Of a stretch of DNA of 64,000 nt, positions 20,172 to 27,805 are shown in pieces. The stretch is from Bifidobacterium choloepi. Lineage in GTDB: Bacteria; Actinomycetota; Actinomycetes; Actinomycetales; Bifidobacteriaceae. Position 1 is the first letter of the stretch. Every line of letters starts with the position of its first letter. The stretch covers positions 62,001 through 126,000 of the forward strand of contig NZ_VYSG01000003.1 of assembly GCF_010667615.1 (NCBI RefSeq), in the 5' to 3' direction. A program made the position numbers and the translations under genes. Below the pieces are notes generated by a model. The model saw nothing but the letters and a program-made list of their open reading frames with translations, was not told the origin of the DNA and did not search any database.

Positions 20172-20807
20172 ATGTCTGACGAATTTTCGGTGCTCGACGA
20201 CTATGAATTCGAACGGCGGTTCTTCGTGCGGGAAATGCCGTCGGAGCTGGACGACGGGGACGCCCAGCTCATTATCCAGAGCTATTTCGTGCACGCCGAC
20301 AGCTACGCGCTGCGCGTGCGCATGACGAGTCGGACAGCGAAGGTCGAGATGTCGGCCGCGACCGATCCGCTCGACGTCCTGCGCCGGCATCGCGACGAGT
20401 TCCGCGCGGCGACGGTGACGGTGAAGGGGCCGTCGGTCGGCGGCACCAGGTACGAAGCCGAGCGCGAGGTCGACTCGCGGATCGCCGCGGAGCTCATCAT
20501 GCGCGGCGGCGACGTCATCGTGAAGAATCGCTACACGGCGTGGATTGGCGAGGACGGCTGGAATCTCGACGTCTTCGGCGGCCGCAACTACCCGCTCGTC
20601 ATCGCCGAATGCAAGCGCTCGTCGCCGGTGACGAACCTCGTCATCCCGAAATTCTGCGTCACCGAGATCACCGACGAGAAACGATTCAGCAACGACGAGC
20701 TGTCCTGGAAGCCCTACGGCGACTGGGCCGACAGCTTCGAGCAGGAGCTCGCGGCCAGCGGCCCCCACTTCGGCGAGCTGTTCGGCACGAACACGATGGA
20801 GGAGTAG
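20172..20807 (+). CDS. CYTH-domain protein (triphosphate tunnel metalloenzyme fold)
   Basis: A 211-aa protein with the CYTH landmarks: EFERRFFV at the N-terminus (ExExK-type strand), LRVRM, VTVKGP, YEAEREVD, IVKNRY and LDVFGG...VIAECK, supplying the acidic and basic residues that line the tunnel. Members hydrolyse inorganic triphosphate or thiamine triphosphate or make cyclic nucleotides. Given its short single-domain form, an inorganic triphosphatase is most likely, but the substrate is not decided by sequence. Monocistronic. Confidence 0.82.
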   Translation: MSDEFSVLDDYEFERRFFVREMPSELDDGDAQLIIQSYFVHADSYALRVRMTSRTAKVEMSAATDPLDVLRRHRDEFRAATVTVKGPSVGGTRYEAEREVDSRIAAELIMRGGDVIVKNRYTAWIGEDGWNLDVFGGRNYPLVIAECKRSSPVTNLVIPKFCVTEITDEKRFSNDELSWKPYGDWADSFEQELAASGPHFGELFGTNTMEE

Positions 20808-20811
20808 GACG

Positions 20812-20925
20812 GCCACTCCCTCCGCTGCGCCCACTCCCTCTTCAGAGGGAGTCGAACATCGCGAAGCGATGTTCGGTGGGAGTCGCGGAGCGGCGAAGCC
20901 GCGAAGCGCCGGGAGTTTCCGGCGA
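20812..20925. repeat. REP-like palindromic repeat, CTCCCTCTTCAGAGGGAGTCG type
   Basis: A GC-rich block with several nested palindromes (CTCCCTCTTCAGAGGGAG; GAACATCGCGAAGCGATGTTC; GCGAAGCCGCGAAGCG). Shares its core with shorter copies at 31634, 33130 and 35902. Confidence 0.65.
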
Positions 20926-20941
20926 AAAAACGCAATCCGGC

Positions 20942-20969
20942 TGGACACTGTCCGCGAGTCGTGTAAAGT
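20942..20969 (+). promoter_or_regulatory. Promoter of tRNA-Arg
   Basis: TGGACA (20942-20947), a 16-nt spacer, then TAAAGT (20964-20969), ending 12 bases before the mature tRNA. Confidence 0.55.
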
Positions 20970-20981
20970 AGTGCCTCGGAA

Positions 20982-21057
20982 GGGCTCGTAGCTCAGTGGA
21001 TAGAGCGTTCGCCTCCGGAGCGAAAGGCCGTGGGTTCGAACCCCATCGAGCCCACCA
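20982..21057 (+). tRNA. tRNA-Arg (anticodon CCG)
   Basis: A 76-nt cloverleaf with CCA encoded. Acceptor GGGCTCG/CGAGCCC, D-arm GCTC/GAGC, anticodon stem TTCGC/GCGAA with loop CTCCGGA (anticodon CCG), and T-arm with loop TTCGAAC. Reads the codon CGG. Its own promoter and a terminator flank it. Confidence 0.95.
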
Positions 21058-21070
21058 TTGTTCTTCAGGT

Positions 21071-21105
21071 GTCACAGGCCCGAGCCGATGGCTCGGGCCT
21101 GTGAC
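21071..21105. terminator. Terminator after tRNA-Arg (GTCACAGGCCCGAGCC family)
   Basis: A 16-bp stem (21071-21086 with 21090-21105) followed by ATTTTTG. Nearly identical to the atp operon terminator. Confidence 0.85.
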
Positions 21106-21175
21106 ATTTTTGTTATCTCAACCCCTACAAGGAATCGGCGCTGCTCCCTCGGCTCCGGCAGGCACGGCGTGCATT

Positions 21176-21260
21176 TAATCCCCTGGAAGGGGATCGGCGA
21201 GCGCGCAGCGCGAGCCGAGGGGTCGACCGCCGACGCCGCGAAGCGGCGAGAGCGCCCATG
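21176..21260. repeat. REP-like repeat, CCCCTGGAAGGGG type
   Basis: A palindromic CCCCTGGAAGGGG head followed by nested GCGAGCGCGCAGCGCGAGC and CCGCGAAGCGG, containing GGGGTCGACC. Same family as the units at 18792, 27501 and inside the gene at 28031. Confidence 0.65.
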
Positions 21261-21314
21261 AACGTGACAAGTACATGAGAATTGACCAGTAAGAGTGCGG
21301 GGGCTCGGGACCAG

Positions 21315-21448
21315 TCTCGCACTTTTCGGAAGGGCATTTGGAAAGTGCGAACTATTTCGCTGTTCCGGCCTATCTGCCGACCCGTTTTCCGGCCCTGAAC
21401 CTGCGTAATTCCTCGCACTTTCCAAATGCCCTTCTGGAAAGTGCGAAG
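21315..21448. repeat. Inverted-repeat element B (TCGCACTTT...AAAGTGCGA family)
   Basis: The arms 21315-21352 and 21412-21448 are inverted copies (AGGGCATTTGGAAAGTGCGA against its complement) around about 60 bases. Homologous to element A at 13820. The rest of the gap to 21700 shows no gene; it must hold the promoter of the surface-protein gene. Confidence 0.7.
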
Positions 21449-21700
21449 TCGCTCCTCGAACCAGACATCTTGTATGGCTTTTGTGTCCATTTTGTGGGGG
21501 TGCAGACCGGACGCGCGGGGTTTGGTAGCGTGGAGAATCGTTGACATTCCAGCGATGCAGGCCGGCGGCGCCGCCGGTGGCGTTCGCGGCGGGAAAAATT
21601 GCCGGGGAATGGATGCGCGGGGTGCCGGTTGGACATCCCGGAAGACAGACAACGTGCCTGGCGATCACGACGGCCCCGACGACAGAAAGCCCCGACCATC

Positions 21701-23104
21701 ATGACCCGATCCCGTTCGCATGCCAGCCTGCGCAGGCGGCGTGCCCCATGGCGATTCGCCATGGGATCGATCGTCATGTTCGTCGTCTTCGTCCTGTTCG
21801 CCGTCCCGGGTCACAGCGCCGTCGCCGCCGAACTGCTCGAGGTCGGGCACGGCAACACGGGAACGTCCGTAGCCGGAACATCGGCTGTCGGAACGTCCGC
21901 CGGCGTCACGCTTGCCGATGAAGCATCCGTCGCCGACGATCCCGATGCCCAGGCCGCCACCGAGGCCGAGCTCGAGCACGCCCGCACGCTGCTGTCGAAG
22001 GCGCACTACGGCGAGCAGAGAGTCAACGAGGGCAGCTACCTGAATAACGCCGTCAACTTCACGCTCGTCATCAACCCGGCCGGCGACGACCTCGACGCCG
22101 ACAGCCCCACGCTCATGCTTGACGACACGCTGTCGTACGTGCACGATCCCTACTACGGCAGCGCCCTGGTTTCCGTCATCAAGCAGTCGGTCAGCGTGTT
22201 CAAGGCGACCGACTGCCAGCAGAAGGGCTACGACGCGTTCATGCCTAACGGTGTCAACTCGGCAAACGCCGGCTGGAGCTGTCTTGTCGACAAGGAGCTC
22301 AGGCTCGGCGTCGACTACGCGATCGAGTACGAGGAGCAGCGGCCGGCGGAGTTGTTGCCGGGACAGTATCCGTACGTTCAGTATCTCGAGAATTATCTCC
22401 GGATCGTCGTGCCGGACGCCACGCCGCTCGTCATCGAGTATTCATACCGCGTAACCGCCGAATACGACATCTGGACGGCGATTGTCAACACCATCGGCAT
22501 CCACGATCACACCGTCGCGCTCGCCGATCGCGCCACCGTCAACGTGCAGCAGGCGAACATCGAGGACGACTTCGAGGATGACGACTGGAACGATTCGTCC
22601 GCCGGCGACGACTCCGAGGATGGTGACGGTTCCGACGGCGAGGACGGCGGCGAGACCGATGACGATTCCTCCGTCGAAGGCGACGATCCCGACTTTGACT
22701 TTGACTTTGACTTTGACTTCGATTTCGATTTCGACATCGATTTCGACTTTGTCGGTGGCGCATGGCCCGGCTGGCCCGGTACTGGCGACGGCGACGAGTC
22801 GGAGGACCCGGACGGACCGGAGGATTCGGAAGAACCGGAAAATCCGGATGAATCGGAAGACCCGGATGATTCGGAAAACCCGGACGAGCCGGACGACGAC
22901 GAGGCAATGCCCGACGATTCCGACACCGATGGCAATCCCGACGACAGCGACGGTGCCGCCCCGGACGACGAATACGCCCTGCCGTCCACTGGCGGCTCGG
23001 GCTCGATGGCGCTGCCCCTCATGCTCGCTGGCCTGGCCGTCACCGCCGTCTCGTTGGTCGCCCTGGCCTCCGCCATGCGCCCGGCCTCCCGGCGCCTCTC
23101 CTGA
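21701..23104 (+). CDS. LPXTG surface protein with Asp-Phe dipeptide tract
   Basis: A 467-aa sortase substrate. The long signal peptide runs to AVAA (about residue 43). A folded region (about residues 95-290) is homologous to the C-terminal domain of the next surface protein (LSKAHYGEQ..., DDTLSYVHDPYYG, SVFKATDC, TPLVIEYSYRV). A very acidic stalk follows that includes an alternating Asp-Phe tract (about residues 331-350), then Pro/Asp/Glu repeats. The wall-sorting signal is LPSTGG, a hydrophobic helix and a basic tail (RPASRR). The ATG at 21701 is chosen for signal-peptide length; the ribosome site is weak. Confidence 0.85.
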   Translation: MTRSRSHASLRRRRAPWRFAMGSIVMFVVFVLFAVPGHSAVAAELLEVGHGNTGTSVAGTSAVGTSAGVTLADEASVADDPDAQAATEAELEHARTLLSKAHYGEQRVNEGSYLNNAVNFTLVINPAGDDLDADSPTLMLDDTLSYVHDPYYGSALVSVIKQSVSVFKATDCQQKGYDAFMPNGVNSANAGWSCLVDKELRLGVDYAIEYEEQRPAELLPGQYPYVQYLENYLRIVVPDATPLVIEYSYRVTAEYDIWTAIVNTIGIHDHTVALADRATVNVQQANIEDDFEDDDWNDSSAGDDSEDGDGSDGEDGGETDDDSSVEGDDPDFDFDFDFDFDFDFDIDFDFVGGAWPGWPGTGDGDESEDPDGPEDSEEPENPDESEDPDDSENPDEPDDDEAMPDDSDTDGNPDDSDGAAPDDEYALPSTGGSGSMALPLMLAGLAVTAVSLVALASAMRPASRRLS

Positions 23105-23126
23105 GCAAGTCCTTGAATACGTCTTG

Positions 23127-23165
23127 ATGTCACAAACCCGAGCTGCCAGCTCGGGTTTGTGACAT
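23127..23165. terminator. Terminator after the first LPXTG gene (GTCACAAACCCGAGCT family)
   Basis: An 18-bp perfect stem (23127-23144 with 23148-23165) with a GCC loop. Confidence 0.85.
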
Positions 23166-23451
23166 TTCGGGGGAGCGGCGAGGCTTACGGGGGACGGATG
23201 CAAGCGGTTTCGCTCTCGGGTGGCTAAACGGACAGGTTTCGTGGTCGTGCATTGGACACGCCGCGAATGATAGCCCGCCGCGAACGTCTATTTTTTCGCG
23301 CGAATCGTTTTTCTACACTCGGCAATCACGAAGCTGAAAACCATGGTTTTGCCACGGTTCTCCCAGTCTTCGTTCAGGAACGGGGGCCGCCGTGCAGGCC
23401 GCCGTTCCTCTCAGGGAGAGCAAGGAACCGAGAAGAAGGGGCAGCCGTCCG
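23166..23451. other. Intergenic region before the second LPXTG gene
   Basis: About 290 bases with no gene; a T-rich patch and the octamer GAATCGTT (23302) lie in it. The promoter of the following gene must be here, but I could not assign one. Confidence 0.4.
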
Positions 23452-25533
23452 ATGACTGAACCTCGCGTCAGCGCGGCCGCCGACCGGCGCGCCGTCGGCA
23501 TCATCCGCAGCATCCGCCGCGTCATCGCGGCCGTCTGCAGCCTGCTGGCCGTGTTGCTGTTCGCCGTGCCGGGCAACGTCGCCTTGGCCGACGACCAGCA
23601 GGAATCGTCGTCGGCCGCCGATGCCCAGGACGCCACGTCTTCCAGTACGTCCGGCACCGACGCCACCGACACCACTAGTGCTTCCAATACGTCCAATACA
23701 TCCTCCGGCAATACGTCCTCCGACGTCATCGACACTTCCGTCGACTTCTCGCCGTTCATCACGTCGGTGACGGCACAGTACCGGCCGAACGACTGGAGCG
23801 ACTGGCAGACGGTCGGCGACGACACCGTCATGGACTCGGGCGGCAGCGTGCGGTTCACCGTGCGCTACTCGCTGCCCGGCGGCACGCTCGCGACCGGCCG
23901 CAACACGATCACCTACCGCATCCCCGCCGCGATCAAGCTCTCGCAGGGCAGCTCGGGCACCGTCTTCGCGAGCGACGGCAGCGAATCGGGCCGGTACGTG
24001 ATCGGCACCGACGGCATCGTCACGATCGTCTTCAACGACGAGTTCGTCGCGAAAAACGCCGCCGGCGCGCCGGTCGACGGCTCGGTCATGTTCAAGGCGT
24101 CGGTCGACGACATCGCCGGCGGCGACGGCGGCAGCGTCCAGTTCAACGATTCGTCGACGCTGACGTTCCGCATCCGCGCGGCCGCCGACCTGACCGTCCA
24201 GAAGACGGCGGCGAAAGTCGGCGACGACGGCACGATCTCGTACACGATCGTCGTGTCCAGCAAGCAGGGCACCGCCACCGACGTCCAGCTGACCGACGTC
24301 ATGTCGGCGAACGCCATCGCCGGCCTCGTCACCGTCAGGAAAAACAACAATTTCCTGCTCGATTCGTCCACCCCGCTCTCCGCCGACGAAGTCGGTCCGG
24401 CGGACGGTTCGGCATCGAACGATTCGTACGGCATCACCGTGGCCGCGGACGGCGCCGGATTCACCGGGACATTGCCGCAGATGGCGGCCGGCGACACCTA
24501 TGTCATCACGTACAAGGCGCAGGCCGACGGCGTGGGGGAGCGCGACGTCAACGCGACGAACGAGATCACGGGGACGTCGAAGGACCACAACGGCAACGAG
24601 ATCACGTCGAAGTCGTCGACGTCGACGACCTACTCCAAGCCGGCCGACCCGACCGAGCCGACAACGCCGACCGACCCCACGACGCCGACGGATCCCACCA
24701 ATCCCACCGAGCCCACCAATCCCACCGAGCCCACGGAACCGACCGAGCCCACGGAGCCCACCGAGCCGGTCGAGCCCACTCCGGACCCCGAGGAACCGGC
24801 CCGCGAGGTGCTGTCGAAGTCCCATTCGGGCGAATCGTCGCCGGGCAACGGCGAATACGACGGCAACGCCGTGCTCTACACCGTCGTCGTCAACCCGAAC
24901 GGCGACGACCTCGTCGCCAACGGCGCGACGCTGACGCTCAAGGACACGCTGACCTACAAGTACGACCCCTGGTACGGCAAGTACAAGGTCGCCATCGTGC
25001 CGAACTCGATCAAGGTCTATCGCGCGACCGACTGCACGGCCACGGGCGGTTCCGACTACATCCACCGCAACGAATCGAACTCGGCGAACGCCGCGTGGCA
25101 GTGCACCACCGGCGAGCAGCTCGCCGTCGGCACCGGCTACACGTTCCAGTACGCGGCGCAGGCGCACGGCAGCGAGCAGCAGATCGTCACGCTCAACGAC
25201 ACGCTGACGTTCACGCTGCCGGACAGCACGCCGCTCGTCATCCAGTACAAGTACCGCGTCACCGGCCAGGACAACACGTGGACGAAGCTGTCGAACAGCG
25301 CCGAGCTGACCGGCATCGGCTCGCTGACCGACATCTCCACCGTCCATGTTTTCGATTCCGGCGCCTCCGCCGACACCGGCGACACTCCGGACAAGCCCGA
25401 CAACCCGACGTTGATATCGGTCGCGCTGCCGGGCACCGGCGGGGCCGGATCGGCCTGGGTGCTCGTCGCCGGCTTCGTCGCCGTCGCCGTCGCGCTCGCC
25501 GGATTGCTGCTCGCGCTGCGCCGGCACCTGTAG
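23452..25533 (+). CDS. LPXTG surface protein with DUF11-like and Pro/Thr repeat regions
   Basis: A 693-aa wall-anchored protein. The signal peptide ends near VALA (about residue 45); a Ser/Thr-rich linker follows, then a beta-rich domain (about 100-250) and a DUF11-like repeat (DLTVQKTAAKVGDDGTISYTIVV). A PTEP/PTDP tandem tract (about residues 400-445) acts as a wall-spanning spacer. A C-terminal domain homologous to the preceding gene's product follows, then LPGTGG, a membrane helix and RRHL. AGAAGGGG lies upstream of the ATG at 23452. Probably a tip or ancillary adhesin partnering the pilin-like protein downstream. Confidence 0.86.
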   Translation: MTEPRVSAAADRRAVGIIRSIRRVIAAVCSLLAVLLFAVPGNVALADDQQESSSAADAQDATSSSTSGTDATDTTSASNTSNTSSGNTSSDVIDTSVDFSPFITSVTAQYRPNDWSDWQTVGDDTVMDSGGSVRFTVRYSLPGGTLATGRNTITYRIPAAIKLSQGSSGTVFASDGSESGRYVIGTDGIVTIVFNDEFVAKNAAGAPVDGSVMFKASVDDIAGGDGGSVQFNDSSTLTFRIRAAADLTVQKTAAKVGDDGTISYTIVVSSKQGTATDVQLTDVMSANAIAGLVTVRKNNNFLLDSSTPLSADEVGPADGSASNDSYGITVAADGAGFTGTLPQMAAGDTYVITYKAQADGVGERDVNATNEITGTSKDHNGNEITSKSSTSTTYSKPADPTEPTTPTDPTTPTDPTNPTEPTNPTEPTEPTEPTEPTEPVEPTPDPEEPAREVLSKSHSGESSPGNGEYDGNAVLYTVVVNPNGDDLVANGATLTLKDTLTYKYDPWYGKYKVAIVPNSIKVYRATDCTATGGSDYIHRNESNSANAAWQCTTGEQLAVGTGYTFQYAAQAHGSEQQIVTLNDTLTFTLPDSTPLVIQYKYRVTGQDNTWTKLSNSAELTGIGSLTDISTVHVFDSGASADTGDTPDKPDNPTLISVALPGTGGAGSAWVLVAGFVAVAVALAGLLLALRRHL

Positions 25534-25699
25534 CGATTCGTCCGGCGGCACCGCCGCGAATCGCCGCAACCGCCGCACAACACCGCACAACACCAAGCTT
25601 CGCCTCCGCCTGTTCGGGGAGACGCTCCCGGCCAGACACCGGGAACCATGGAGAACCAAAGAGAACAACCAGAGAAGTCCACCCGAAGGGGGAACCACG

Positions 25700-27346
25700 A
25701 TGACCACCAACCAGTTACGTCGATTAGCGCGCGTCGTCGCCGCGCTCGTCGCCGGCGTCGCGTTCATCGTCGCCGGCATGACCGGCGGCGCGCTGTTCAG
25801 CCGCCCGGCGAAGGCCGCCGAAGTCGTGCCGGCCGTGAAGGCTTCCGCCACGACGACGATCACCGTCACCGGCGGCGCGGCCGACACGTACACGGCCTAC
25901 GAGCTGTTCAGCGCGACCGACCTCGGCTCCGACCTGTACTCGTACACGATCAACGAATCGTTCCGCAGCGCCATCATCGCCGGACTCGATGCCGCCGGCG
26001 CGAGCGTCGCCGACGACGCCGACAGCGCGACGATCCAGGCGGCCATCGCTGGCCTCGACTCGTCGGCGATGACGACGTTCGCGCGCACCGTCACGCAGAA
26101 CCTCCCGGCTGACGCGACCGGCACCCAGTCCGAGGCGAGCGGCGACGACGCCGTCATCGCCGTCGAACCGGGCTACTACCTCGTCGTCCAGACGAGCTCG
26201 CCGGCCGACGGCGACGCCGCGTCGGCGACGATCGTCAGCACGGCCGGCAACGCCGGCGTCACCGTCTCGCCGAAGAAGGACACGCCGACGCTCGTCAAGA
26301 AGGTGCAGGAGAAGAACGATTCGGCCGCCACCGGCACCACGAACCCGACGGGCTGGCAGGACGGCGCCGACTACGACATCGGCGACGCCGTGCCGTACCA
26401 GCTCACGGCGACGCTGCCGTCGAGCGAGTCCGCCTTCGCCGCCTACCAGACCTACGCGCTGACGTTCCACGACACGCAGTCGGCCGGCCTGACCTTCAAC
26501 GCCGACTCCGTCGCCGTCTCCGTCAACGGCACGACGATTCCGGCGACCGACGCCAACGGCCACGTCAACTACACCGTCACGTCGAACAGCGACGGATCGG
26601 CGCTCGCCGACGGCTGCACGTTCGAGGTCGCGCTGTCCGACGTCAAGTCGCTGACCGCCGCCGACGGTTCGTCGGTCGTCGTCAACGCCGGCGACGCGGT
26701 CGTCGTCAACTACACGTCGACGCTGAACTCCGGCGCCGTCATCGGCTCGACCGGCAACCCGAACGAGGCGCTGCTCGAGTTCTCGAACGTGCCGAACTCC
26801 ACGACGAACCCGACCGGCAAGACGCCGAAGGACAAGGTGACGGTTTTCACGTTCAAGGCCGTCGTCAACAAGACCGACGGTCACGGCAATCCGCTCAAGG
26901 GCGCTGGCTTCACGCTCGAGAAGTACGATGCTGTTAATTCCACGTGGAACACCGTCCAGACGATCGCCGCCGGCGACGCGACGACGTTCACCTACTCCGG
27001 CCTCGATTCCGGCACCTACCGCCTGACCGAGTCGACGACGCCGTCCGGCTACAACACCGCGTCGCCGATCGTCTTCAAGGTCGTCGGCACGTACGACACC
27101 GACAGCGACGATCCGCAGCTCACCGGCCTCAAGGTGATGAGCGAGGACGGCACGCAGGAGCTGACCTCGTTCACCGTCGACTCCGCCGCCGGCACCGCCA
27201 CGACGACCGTCGTCAACGAGCAGGGCACCAAGCTCCCGAGCACCGGCGCCGCCGGCACCAAGGTCCTCTACGCGCTCGGCATCGCGCTGGTCCTCGCCGC
27301 CCTCGCCGGCCTCATCGCGATGACCCTCCGCCGTCGCGACGCCTGA
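25700..27346 (+). CDS. Sortase-dependent pilin, backbone-like, with D2-type isopeptide domain
   Basis: A 548-aa protein with a signal peptide (to about AKAAE), an N-domain, a pilin-motif-like segment GVTVSPKKDTPTLVKKV (about residue 195), a fimbrial D2-type domain (about 200-370) and a Cna-B/SpaA domain with the E-box YRLTESTTPSGYN. It ends with LPSTG, a hydrophobic helix and RRRDA. The layout is that of a major pilin whose pilin-motif Lys is joined to the next subunit's LPSTG Thr by a class C sortase. No sortase gene occurs in this window, so the polymerase must be encoded elsewhere or the protein is only wall-anchored. AAGGGGGAACC precedes the ATG. Confidence 0.85.
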   Translation: MTTNQLRRLARVVAALVAGVAFIVAGMTGGALFSRPAKAAEVVPAVKASATTTITVTGGAADTYTAYELFSATDLGSDLYSYTINESFRSAIIAGLDAAGASVADDADSATIQAAIAGLDSSAMTTFARTVTQNLPADATGTQSEASGDDAVIAVEPGYYLVVQTSSPADGDAASATIVSTAGNAGVTVSPKKDTPTLVKKVQEKNDSAATGTTNPTGWQDGADYDIGDAVPYQLTATLPSSESAFAAYQTYALTFHDTQSAGLTFNADSVAVSVNGTTIPATDANGHVNYTVTSNSDGSALADGCTFEVALSDVKSLTAADGSSVVVNAGDAVVVNYTSTLNSGAVIGSTGNPNEALLEFSNVPNSTTNPTGKTPKDKVTVFTFKAVVNKTDGHGNPLKGAGFTLEKYDAVNSTWNTVQTIAAGDATTFTYSGLDSGTYRLTESTTPSGYNTASPIVFKVVGTYDTDSDDPQLTGLKVMSEDGTQELTSFTVDSAAGTATTTVVNEQGTKLPSTGAAGTKVLYALGIALVLAALAGLIAMTLRRRDA

Positions 27347-27389
27347 CCTCCGCTCCCAACCCCCTTTCAGGGAACCCAATAGGGTCGTA

Positions 27390-27630
27390 ATCCCCTGGAA
27401 GGGGATTGAGATCCCATTGAGCTCCCGGAAAGGCTGCAAACGCTCGCTAGCTCGCGTTGCATATTTCAGCGGCGGGAGCTAGGGCGCTTGATGAGGTAGT
27501 AATCCCCTGGAAGGGGATCGCTGAGGCGAAGCCGAAGCGAGGGGTCGACTTACGGAACGCAACCGGTCGCGTTCCGTAAGTCGACCCTCAGCCTCGCTTC
27601 GCTCGGCAGCTCCCTTCCAGGGAGCTTTTT
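27390..27630. repeat. REP-like repeats: one partial unit and one inverted pair
   Basis: A partial CCCCTGGAAGGGG unit lies near 27390. The main element (27501-27629) has two inverted REP units around a central palindrome (CTTACGGAACGC...GCGTTCCGTAAG). Its right arm ends in GGGAGC followed by TTTTT, so it can also terminate transcription. No gene is supported in 27347-27805. Confidence 0.7.
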
Positions 27631-27805
27631 CCTTTTGTGACATCTTGTTTTTGTACTTTCCCTGCACTTCACGAAGGTCTTGTGGAGACTGGAATACCCC
27701 CGTTGCGCGGCGTATTGGATGAGTCGTTCAATAGTCGAACTCGCCGACACGGCGGCGCAGCAGGTGCGCCGGACGCCGGCCGCACGCTCGAAAGGGGAGC
27801 CAGTC

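Noticed and set aside
20682-20690. Octamer AACGATTC as a chromosome-segregation (KOPS-like) signal
   Set aside because: The copies occur about equally in both orientations in the window, whereas such signals are strand-biased.
23374-25893. 839-aa open frame antisense to the second LPXTG gene
   Set aside because: Low-complexity shadow; the plus-strand frame has a signal peptide and sorting signal.
27479-27667. Short frames reading through REP units (peptides like APWKGAAERSEAEGR)
   Set aside because: The same peptide arises at every REP copy from the repeat sequence; not genes. The one exception treated as coding is the in-frame copy inside the gene at 27806.
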